From: CAZAGT01 sp964484515
GTDB lineage: Bacteria; Desulfobacterota; DSM-4660; Desulfatiglandales; HGW-15
Assembly: GCA_964484515.1 (NCBI GenBank)
Contig: CAZAGT010000050.1
Location: forward strand, 1-20,030
Reading direction: 5' to 3'
Length of the DNA: 20,030 nt
In this document: positions 8,255-14,388 of the stretch, one piece after another
Numbering within the stretch: the first letter of the stretch is position 1
Layout of the letters: every line of letters starts with the position of its first letter
Made by a program: the position numbers and the translations under genes
Notes under the pieces: model-generated
The model's input: only the letters and a program-made list of their open reading frames with translations
Told to the model about the DNA's origin: nothing
The model's database searches: none

Positions 8255-9005
8255 TCTAATCGGAGCACTGCTTATCTGCGCTTTGAGTGCCTGCGCCCAG
8301 GTACCGGAGAGACGGGACTTTGTCCTTGAGCGAACTGCAGGGGAAGAGTACACGCTTCTTGCTGAGGGTATCTACCTCTGGGAGCCTTGCACGCGCTCAG
8401 AGGCCGAAGCGTTTGCGGCTGAGGCTGGAACCGACGGTCTGGCCGCGGTGAGGGCCGCCTCCTGCTATCTCCTCTTGGTGACCGAGGAGACTGACGAAGC
8501 GAAGCGTCTGGCCGACGCAAAACGAGGTCGCAGGTTGGCCGAGGAGGCGCTGAAGATTTATCCGGAAAATGGGGGAGTCCATTATCTGGCGGCCTATCTG
8601 ACGGCTCTCGAGGCCCAGAACGATCGCGTCCGGGGACTCAGCCTCGTACCGATTATCGAGCAAGAGGCATTGGCGGCAGCCAAGTTCAACCCCAAAGTGG
8701 ACCACGGCGGGCCCGACAGGATGCTAGGAGAATTGTACCTGCGAGCGCCTGGCTTCCCCATGAGCGTGGGGGATCCGGCCAAGGCCGTGGTTCACTATCG
8801 CCGCGCTCGAGATCAGGACCCGAGCTACGCGGAAAATCGGCTGGGGCTGGTTGAGGCGCTGATGGCTGAAGATGAACTCAAGGAGGCCTGCGATGAGCTG
8901 AGGGCGTTATTGACCGAAATGCCGCCTCAAGCTGAGAACAAGGAGAACTGGACGAAGGCTCTGGAACTCATGAAGCGGATGTGCGCAGACCTCGAATTTG
9001 AGTAA
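8235..9005 (+). CDS. TPR-type helical lipoprotein (TRAP T-component/BstC-like)
   Basis: This is a 256-aa predicted lipoprotein: the signal peptide ends in the lipobox ALSAC with Cys20. The mature part is rich in helices with TPR-like spacing, for example AKRGRRLAEEALKIYPENG, then an AVVHYRRARDQDPSYAENR segment and a terminal ELKEACDELRALL helix pair. Such proteins resemble the TatT/T-component family, and BstC of the bacterial sterol trafficking system is an outer-membrane-associated protein of this kind. The ATG at 8235 lies inside the 3' end of the previous gene (20-base overlap), preceded by GGGA. As last gene of the operon it would take cargo from the periplasmic protein to the outer membrane (inference). 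Confidence 0.75.
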   Translation: MGNARPNLIGALLICALSACAQVPERRDFVLERTAGEEYTLLAEGIYLWEPCTRSEAEAFAAEAGTDGLAAVRAASCYLLLVTEETDEAKRLADAKRGRRLAEEALKIYPENGGVHYLAAYLTALEAQNDRVRGLSLVPIIEQEALAAAKFNPKVDHGGPDRMLGELYLRAPGFPMSVGDPAKAVVHYRRARDQDPSYAENRLGLVEALMAEDELKEACDELRALLTEMPPQAENKENWTKALELMKRMCADLEFE

Positions 9006-9416
9006 CTTCAACATACTCCGGTAGTTTCTCCTTAGCGACATCGCCATCCTCTCTATGGTCCCGAACTCAGGCGATCGTCTCCAACCTTGCCCGAGACGTC
9101 CACTCCAAACGGGCAGATCGCTAAAATCCAAATGAAGTCAAACACTTGACAGCACCCCCGTTGCATCTTGTGCGCACGGACGCAAAATGCCATTTAACTA
9201 ATTGAAAATACTATAGAATTATTTTTGGCATGTTCTTTGCTGTTTCATGTGCAGTTCGTGCAATCTCTTTCCATTCAGCTTACCCCCTCAGCGTCGGATT
9301 TTGGTGGCAAAGACTCCCGACCGCAGCGTCGCCCATTCGGTACTCTCCACCGCTAAAGTGGACGCGCCTTTTTCCCGGGCCTGGCTCTGCACCAAGCATC
9401 TGGACCGGAGGACCTC
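9006..9416. other. 411-bp gene-free region with sigma-54 promoter and long leader
   Basis: No credible coding frame is seen between the operon end and the next gene. The right half carries the sigma-54 site at 9226-9240 and about 165 bases of leader. A perfect 8-bp palindrome GTGCGCAC lies ~50 bp upstream of the promoter. I cannot fit the leader to a known riboswitch. Confidence 0.6.
9226..9241 (+). promoter_or_regulatory. Sigma-54 (RpoN) promoter
   Basis: TGGCATGTTCTTTGCT matches the sigma-54 consensus TGGCAC-N5-TTGCW: GG at 9227-9228 and GC at 9239-9240, with exactly ten bases between them. Only one position of the -24 box (C to T) differs. The predicted start near 9252 leaves a ~165-base leader before the gene at 9417. 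Expression would then need an enhancer-binding activator; no such regulator is in the window. Confidence 0.75.
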
Positions 9417-10361
9417 ATGGCAAAGATCGTCTATAGGCATGAGGGCGTACACGGGGAGTTGAGCGCCCTTATTGAGGGATACCTCTACGGCCTTGGCGAG
9501 GTATGTCATACCCTCTTCGGGTCACAGGGTGAGGCGGCCATGTACCAGGCCATTGGCGGCTATTTTCTGCATTATCTCGAACGAAAGATGAACATCGTCT
9601 TTCGTGAACTCGATCCCTGGCGAAGATATTGCCGAATCGTGGAGGTTTTCACGAGATACGGCTTTTACACCCGCGTGGAACTCGAACAGATCGGCGACGA
9701 TGCATACTGGATGTTGGAGTCGGGGCAGTTTGCGGGAGAGATCTGGGAAGAACAACAGGCCTGGGAGCGAGGAACCCCGCCCAGTCCTTTGTGGTCGGTC
9801 ATTTCCTTTTCCCTGGCGGAAATCAAGTATCGGATCGTGCTGGACACGGTTGAGTACGATCAAGAGGCGCAGGGATACCGAAGTACATTCCATTTCGAGA
9901 AGAACGTCCAAAGGGATAGCAACGTGATCGAGAGAGCCAAGACCGAAATCAAGCGCGCCATGTTGCCGATTTGCTCCAACTGCAAGAAAATTAGAGATGA
10001 AAACGGCACCTGGCAGGACCTGGCAGGGTACGTCAAGACCCACTTTGATGCTCATTTCACCCACGGTATTTGTCCAGCCTGTAAGGAAGAACTCTATCCT
10101 GAGCTGTATGCAACCACCCCCAGGATGCCCAAACGGCTTGTCTCGGGAGGCCCACAGGAACGAGAAGCCGCCATTGCAGCCTTTGCCCTGCCCGCTCTTG
10201 GCGGTGGCGTCCCCGCCAGCGGGCCAGGAGAGCGGAGATCTGGGCGCGAACGACGAAGTGGCTCCGAACGCCGAAAGCGTGTTCAAGGGCCTGGGATGGT
10301 GGAGTTGCGAAGCGGCAGGGATCGACGCAGCGGGTTTGATCGGCGGATTACTGCTGCCTGA
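9417..10361 (+). CDS. Soluble protein with Zn-ribbon-like sensor-tail module and Arg-rich RRSGxxRR repeats
   Basis: Function unknown. Residues 1-160 form a mixed alpha/beta, possibly ligand-binding domain I cannot assign. Residues ~172-230 match a module often found at the C terminus of PAS and other sensor proteins: LPICSNCKKIRD (Cys186, Cys189), then THGICPACKEELYPEL (Cys219, Cys222). It probably binds one zinc, yet no kinase, GGDEF or receiver domain is present. Residues 271-288 and 297-310 are Arg-rich repeats such as GERRSGRERRSGSERR and GRDRRSGFDRR, separated by a Gly/Pro-rich linker. The start at 9417 has an excellent GGAGGA ribosome site four bases upstream. Transcription is probably sigma-54-dependent. 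A role as a small signalling or adaptor protein is a guess. Confidence 0.7.
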   Translation: MAKIVYRHEGVHGELSALIEGYLYGLGEVCHTLFGSQGEAAMYQAIGGYFLHYLERKMNIVFRELDPWRRYCRIVEVFTRYGFYTRVELEQIGDDAYWMLESGQFAGEIWEEQQAWERGTPPSPLWSVISFSLAEIKYRIVLDTVEYDQEAQGYRSTFHFEKNVQRDSNVIERAKTEIKRAMLPICSNCKKIRDENGTWQDLAGYVKTHFDAHFTHGICPACKEELYPELYATTPRMPKRLVSGGPQEREAAIAAFALPALGGGVPASGPGERRSGRERRSGSERRKRVQGPGMVELRSGRDRRSGFDRRITAA

Positions 10362-10557
10362 GCGCCCTCACCCAGCCTCGAAGATGACGACTGCTTACCA
10401 GCGGCAACTGATTTCCGTGAAAATCCTGGGACAGACCTTCATTCGCAACCTATCCTGTGCTCAGGTGCCCCCTGCCGCTTGCCGCAGGAGTTTGCCCGCC
10501 TCGGGAGGGGGTGGCCAGATTAATCGCTGGGTAACTTCATGAAGTCAGTACTCGAAT

Positions 10558-10587
10558 TTGACATTTTGAGATTCTTCGATGTCTATT
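10558..10587 (+). promoter_or_regulatory. Candidate sigma-70 promoter
   Basis: A perfect -35 box TTGACA (10558-10563) is followed 18 bp on by TCTATT (10582-10587, 4/6 to consensus). A 12-bp palindrome lies 13 bp upstream. It could give a long-leader transcript of the CULT gene or a small RNA. Confidence 0.35.
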
Positions 10588-10644
10588 CGCCCGGCCATTG
10601 CATTAAAGTATCAACGACCCCAATCACGAACCCTTAGGCCTTGC

Positions 10645-10672
10645 CTTACCACCCAACCCGGGAGTTGGTAAG
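10645..10672 (+). other. Hairpin in the leader region of the CULT gene
   Basis: CTTACCA (10645-10651) pairs perfectly with TGGTAAG (10666-10672); an alternative pairing uses CAAC/GTTG inside. No T-run follows, so it is not an intrinsic terminator. It lies between the two candidate promoters and might be a leader structure. Confidence 0.35.
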
Positions 10673-10752
10673 CAAAGTCGTCTTGGTTGCTGGGATCCTT
10701 CGGAACCCGTTTCCTTTGTTCCTGTCTGGAAAGAACGCCTTCCGAGCGGCAG

Positions 10753-10785
10753 GTCAATTGACATTCCGCTTGAAGATGTTATCTT
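10753..10785 (+). promoter_or_regulatory. Likely promoter of the CULT gene with palindromic operator over the -35 box
   Basis: TTGACA (10758-10763) and TATCTT (10780-10785) are separated by 16 bp, about 30 bp upstream of the CULT start. The perfect 10-bp palindrome GTCAATTGAC (10753-10762) covers most of the -35 box, a position where a repressor would block polymerase. Confidence 0.45.
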
Positions 10786-10821
10786 TTTGCCGCATTACGT
10801 GTGGGTTTCGAGGGAGGGGTC

Positions 10822-11187
10822 ATGTTTCTACGACCGTCCAGCCAAGACGGAATTCGCGGCAACGGGTCCAAGGTCTTTCAGTGCAGGTCATGTGGTGGCT
10901 TGATCACGCATTCCGATCGATTGATCCGGATTGCCGGGGCAAATCGCCACCTTTTCATGAATCCTGCTGGGTCGGAATGTGATTTCCATACCTTCTTTGC
11001 CTGTCCTGGTGCCGTTGCGCTGGGCGACGCAACCGAATATCATTCTTGGTTTTCCGGTTACGATTGGCGCATGGCCGTCTGTAGCCAATGCGGCCAGCAC
11101 CTCGGTTGGTACTATGAGGCCGTCTCAAGATTTGAGCGGCCCAGGGAGTTTTGGGGAATTCTGCTCACGAATATCAGCACCGGCTGA
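10822..11187 (+). CDS. Stand-alone CULT-domain protein (bacterial cereblon homologue)
   Basis: This 121-aa protein is almost entirely a CULT domain, the thalidomide-binding fold of cereblon. Zinc is expected to sit on Cys21, Cys24 (CRSC), Cys87 and Cys90 (CSQC). The aromatic cage shows as Trp76 and Trp82 in HSWFSGYDW and Trp96 in HLGWYY, with the typical NPAG at 47-50 and FWGIL at 110-114. Length and spacing resemble the Magnetospirillum protein MsCI4, whose tri-Trp pocket binds uracil- and glutarimide-like ligands. Known CULT ligands are cyclic imides, so it may recognise cyclic-imide-damaged protein ends or small metabolites. The ATG at 10822 follows AGGGAGGGG; a GTG at 10801 would add seven residues with no ribosome site. 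It lies 170 bp upstream of a Lon-type protease on the same strand. Confidence 0.88.
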   Translation: MFLRPSSQDGIRGNGSKVFQCRSCGGLITHSDRLIRIAGANRHLFMNPAGSECDFHTFFACPGAVALGDATEYHSWFSGYDWRMAVCSQCGQHLGWYYEAVSRFERPREFWGILLTNISTG

Positions 11188-11357
11188 GGACCGTGGCGCC
11201 ACCCTGCGCGGCGACACCCATCACATTTTTTGGCTCTCCCTCCATAGATCCGAATCTCGTGTCCGCACTCTTTTCCGATCAGGCTCACGTATCACGATCT
11301 GGGTGGCAAGTAACATCCTGTTGAGCTAAGACCGCTCTGTCAAAGGAGATCCGAAGC
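11188..11357. other. CULT-to-Lon intergenic region
   Basis: This 170-bp gap has no strong promoter or terminator that I can see. A perfect palindrome GTGGCGCCAC lies ~25 bp past the CULT stop, and a run of six T occurs some 20 bp later, which is too far for a clear intrinsic terminator. The Lon-type gene has a strong AAAGGAGAT ribosome site at 11342-11350. Read-through from the CULT promoter is possible. Confidence 0.4.
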
Positions 11358-13802
11358 ATGTCTGCCAAGTTCGAGGAAGTTTCGGTAGAACAACTGCGCG
11401 TGACGATTGACCCACAATCCCTCCCCTTTGAAAATACCGAGTCGCTTGAACCACCCGGAACGCCTGTCCTGGGCCAGGAAAGAGCCAGCGATGCGATCGC
11501 ATTCGGGATCGGTATGAAGGAGGACGGATACCACATCTTTGTAGCGGGCCCGCCGAAATCCGGCTTGACCTATATCACGCGGACCCATCTCGAGGAACAA
11601 GCTAAAAAGGAGCGGACACCTTCGGACTGGTGTTACGTTTACAACTTCAAGGAACCCGACAAACCGAAGAACCTGAGGCTATCAGCGGGACAGGGGAAGC
11701 AACTCAAACGCGACATTCAGGAGTTCATCAAGACCCTACAAACGAAGATTCAAGAACTTTTCGATAGCGAAGACTATCGCGCCAAAGAACAGGAAGTCCA
11801 CCAGGCCTTTGAAAACAGGCGCCGTGAGATTCTTGACAAGCTCTCCGACATGGCTAAGTCCGAAGGCTTCCTTCTGCAGATTTCTCAGGTCGGGATGGTA
11901 ATTGTCCCCGCGACAAAAGAAGGCCAACCCATGGGCCAGGAGCAGCTCGCTGAGATGGAGGATGCGGATAAGAAGGCCCTAAGAGAAAAGAGTGACCAAC
12001 TCCAGAGCAAGATGAAGGAGTCGATCCATAAGATCCGTGAGGCGGAAGAGGACTTCAAAAAGCGCCACTCGAAGCTTGACGGCGAAATCGCCCTTTCCGT
12101 GGTCGAGCAGCTTATGGGAGCCTACCGCGACAAGTACAAAGATGAGCCGGACGTGGTCGAACACCTGACGATGATCCAGGAGGATATCCTTGAGAATATC
12201 GACGACTTTAAGAAGAAGCCGGAAGATCAACAACCGGCTATCCCACAGTTTCCCGTGCAACCCAAGGAGTTAGCCCACAAGAAATATGACGTCAACGTCT
12301 TGATCGATAATTCTGAAACTGAAGGCGCACCGGTCGTTATCGAATCCAACCCTACCTATCCGAATCTCTTCGGCACGATCGAGCGGCAAGCCTGGTTCGG
12401 AGCTCTTTTTACGGATTTTACCATGATCAGACCGGGCGTCTTGCACAGGGCCAATGGGGGCTATCTCCTCATGAAAGCCATCGATCTGCTCAAATGGTAT
12501 CTTTCTTGGGAAGCCCTGAAACGCGCGCTTCGAGACCGTGAGATCCGGATTGAGGACCTGGCGGAACTATACGGCGTCTTTAGCACCAAAACGATCCGGC
12601 CCGAACCGATCCCCTTGGATGTCAAGATCGTCCTCACGGGCAACCCCTACCTCTTCGAATTGCTCCATTACTATGACGATCAGTTCAAGAAGCTCTTCAA
12701 GGTCAAGGCCCATATGGATGACCGGATGGAGCGCACGGAGGAGAATATTCTCCAGAGTGCTCGCATGATAGGGAGCTTCTGCTGTGACCAAAATGTGCGC
12801 CACCTTGATCGGACGGGAATGGCGCGTGTCCTGGAGTACAGCCTCGAGCGAACCGAGGACCGCGAGAAGCTTTCCCTGGAGCTCGGCAACGTCGCCGATC
12901 TGATTAAGGAAGCGAACTACTTTGCGGGCCTTGCGCAGGCCGACTTTATCCGCCGTGAACACGTGGAGCAGGCGATCCAAAAACGGATCTACCGGTCGAA
13001 CCTCGTCGAGGATAGGATCAAGGAACTGGTCGAAGAAGATGTGCTCTGGATCGAAACCGATGGTAGCAGGGTCGGCCAGATAAACAGCCTGTCTATTCTC
13101 ATGACGGGCGACCATGAATTCGGCAAACCCAATCGGATCACTGCAACCGTCTCCGTTGGACGAGAGGGCATCGTCGCTATCGAGCGTGAATCAGAGATGA
13201 GCGGCAGTATGCACACGAAAGGCGTCATGATTCTTTCAAGCTTCCTCAAGGAACGTTTCGCCCACAACAAACCGGCCTCCATCACGGCCACACTCTGTTT
13301 TGAGCAGAATTACAGCTTGGTCGAGGGAGATAGCGCATCGAGCACGGAGCTATTTGCGCTTCTCAGTGCCCTTGCAGATATTCCCATCTATCAGGGCATT
13401 GCCGTCACCGGCTCCGTGAGCCAGAAGGGAGAAGTCCAGCCCATTGGCGGAGTAAATCGCAAGATCGAGGCCTTTTTTGACATCTGTAAACACAAAGGGC
13501 TTAACGGCCGGCAGGGTGTCATTATACCGGCTAAGAACGTCCGCAACCTCATGCTCAAACAAGAGGTCGTCGAGAGTGTCAAAGCCGGGCAATTTCATGT
13601 CTGGCCGATTTCCACCATCGAAGCAGGGATTGAGATCCTCACCGGAATGCCCGCCGGGACCATCCAGCCTGACGGAACCTACCCTGAAGGCACGCTCTTT
13701 CGCAGGGTAGACGAAAGAGTCTGCGAGATGGACGAGATCGTCAGGAAATTCGCTCACGAGGAAGAGGGTCCGGAAAAGGAAGACGCCCCAAAGGAAGGGT
13801 AA
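11358..13802 (+). CDS. AAA_32/Lon-type ATP-dependent protease (LonB/LonH-like)
   Basis: This 814-aa protein belongs to the non-classical Lon group with an AAA_32-type ATPase and no Lon N-terminal domain. The Walker A site at residues 64-71 reads GPPKSGLT: the invariant Lys is Leu, whereas relatives usually have Arg or Lys. Residues ~95-300 are a charged, mostly helical coiled-coil insertion. Walker B and sensor regions follow (GVLHRANGGYLL, then KIVLTGNPYLFELL). The C-terminal Lon peptidase carries the catalytic Ser659 in EGDSASSTEL and Lys702 in GGVNRKIEAF, 43 residues apart as in classical Lon. Proteolysis should therefore work, while ATP use is uncertain. The start has an AAAGGAGAT ribosome site. 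The DUF151 gene begins 3 bp after the stop, so the two form an operon. Confidence 0.92.
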   Translation: MSAKFEEVSVEQLRVTIDPQSLPFENTESLEPPGTPVLGQERASDAIAFGIGMKEDGYHIFVAGPPKSGLTYITRTHLEEQAKKERTPSDWCYVYNFKEPDKPKNLRLSAGQGKQLKRDIQEFIKTLQTKIQELFDSEDYRAKEQEVHQAFENRRREILDKLSDMAKSEGFLLQISQVGMVIVPATKEGQPMGQEQLAEMEDADKKALREKSDQLQSKMKESIHKIREAEEDFKKRHSKLDGEIALSVVEQLMGAYRDKYKDEPDVVEHLTMIQEDILENIDDFKKKPEDQQPAIPQFPVQPKELAHKKYDVNVLIDNSETEGAPVVIESNPTYPNLFGTIERQAWFGALFTDFTMIRPGVLHRANGGYLLMKAIDLLKWYLSWEALKRALRDREIRIEDLAELYGVFSTKTIRPEPIPLDVKIVLTGNPYLFELLHYYDDQFKKLFKVKAHMDDRMERTEENILQSARMIGSFCCDQNVRHLDRTGMARVLEYSLERTEDREKLSLELGNVADLIKEANYFAGLAQADFIRREHVEQAIQKRIYRSNLVEDRIKELVEEDVLWIETDGSRVGQINSLSILMTGDHEFGKPNRITATVSVGREGIVAIERESEMSGSMHTKGVMILSSFLKERFAHNKPASITATLCFEQNYSLVEGDSASSTELFALLSALADIPIYQGIAVTGSVSQKGEVQPIGGVNRKIEAFFDICKHKGLNGRQGVIIPAKNVRNLMLKQEVVESVKAGQFHVWPISTIEAGIEILTGMPAGTIQPDGTYPEGTLFRRVDERVCEMDEIVRKFAHEEEGPEKEDAPKEG

Positions 13803-13805
13803 AAG

Positions 13806-14261
13806 ATGGCATCTGAAGAGATGATACTCGTTAAGGAGGTCTACCTCAAATCGGAGCCGAATGCCGGAAATATGGTTATGCTTAAGGAAAAGGCCGACTC
13901 CGAACGATATGTCACGATCTTTGTCGGAGATTCCGAATTCGCAGCCATCGCCAAGGAAAAGGGCCTTGTGGATCCAAAGCGTCCTCTGACCCATGAACTC
14001 TATCTTGGAATCCTGGACAAGACCGACATAGCGTTCCAGCGGATCGAGATCACTGCCATCCATGAGGATACCTACTATGCCGACGTGGTCTTGAGCGCGG
14101 GCGGGGCAGAACATCGCATTGACAGCCGACCCAGTGACGCGCTGGCACTCGCTTTGAACAGGAAGATGCCGATCATGGTTCATCGGAGCTTGTTTCGGCG
14201 TGAGTTAACCCAAGAAGAAATCAAAGAGTACGAAGGCCTCGTCAAGCACGTGAAGTTCTAG
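13806..14261 (+). CDS. Bifunctional nuclease family (BFN/DUF151) protein
   Basis: This 151-aa protein carries the DUF151 signature: a GDSEFAAIA strand-helix near 41-49, RPLTHEL at 59-65 and the hallmark IDSRPSDALALAL at 105-117. Plant members were described as having DNase and RNase activity; bacterial function is not settled. The C-terminal ~25 residues form a charged helix. The ATG lies three bases after the Lon-type stop, and the last codons of the protease supply the AAGGAAGGG ribosome site, so the two are very probably translated from one mRNA. No catalytic residues can be named with certainty. Confidence 0.88.
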   Translation: MASEEMILVKEVYLKSEPNAGNMVMLKEKADSERYVTIFVGDSEFAAIAKEKGLVDPKRPLTHELYLGILDKTDIAFQRIEITAIHEDTYYADVVLSAGGAEHRIDSRPSDALALALNRKMPIMVHRSLFRRELTQEEIKEYEGLVKHVKF

Positions 14262-14293
14262 CCTCGTGTCAATCCATGCGACCAGGATGCAGC

Positions 14294-14310
14294 TGGGCTT
14301 GGATATTGCA
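14294..14310 (+). promoter_or_regulatory. Weak sigma-54-like site upstream of the kinase-like membrane protein
   Basis: GGC at 14296-14298 and TTGCA at 14306-14310 have the right GG-to-GC spacing of ten bases, but the first T and the AC of the -24 box are absent. It lies ~80 bp upstream of the next gene. Confidence 0.25.
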
Positions 14311-14388
14311 TAGCTCAAGCTCCACCGTTCTTATGTCTGCTGATCCCTTTGTTCTTTTCACGCTACTTCGATATAGGTCCAAAACGGC

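Larger units (their letters stand above)
10362..10821. other. 460-bp gene-free region with two candidate promoters and palindromes
   Basis: No convincing gene is seen. The region contains a perfect 12-bp palindrome ACTTCATGAAGT (10534-10545), a promoter-like pair at 10558-10587, a hairpin at 10645-10672 and the likely CULT-gene promoter at 10758-10785. A 113-codon frame starting at TTG 10641 runs into the CULT gene out of frame and lacks any family signature, so I treat it as a shadow. Confidence 0.5.

Noticed and set aside
9253..9416. c-di-GMP (GEMM) riboswitch in the leader
   Set aside because: GGCAAAGA superficially resembles part of GEMM, but the conserved core and receptor segments could not be aligned.
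9997..10542. 181-codon plus-strand frame
   Set aside because: It overlaps the Zn-module gene in another frame. The latter has a good ribosome site and known motifs; the extension past 10361 has none.
10641..10982. 113-codon plus-strand frame
   Set aside because: It starts at TTG without a ribosome site and overlaps the CULT gene out of frame.
10822..11187. Yippee-like or MsrB protein instead of CULT
   Set aside because: These share the fold, but the HSWFSGYDW plus HLGW pattern with three cage Trp is typical of CULT.
12567..14183. Long minus-strand frames (182 and 277 codons)
   Set aside because: They are antisense to the Lon-type protease and DUF151 genes and have shadow-like composition.
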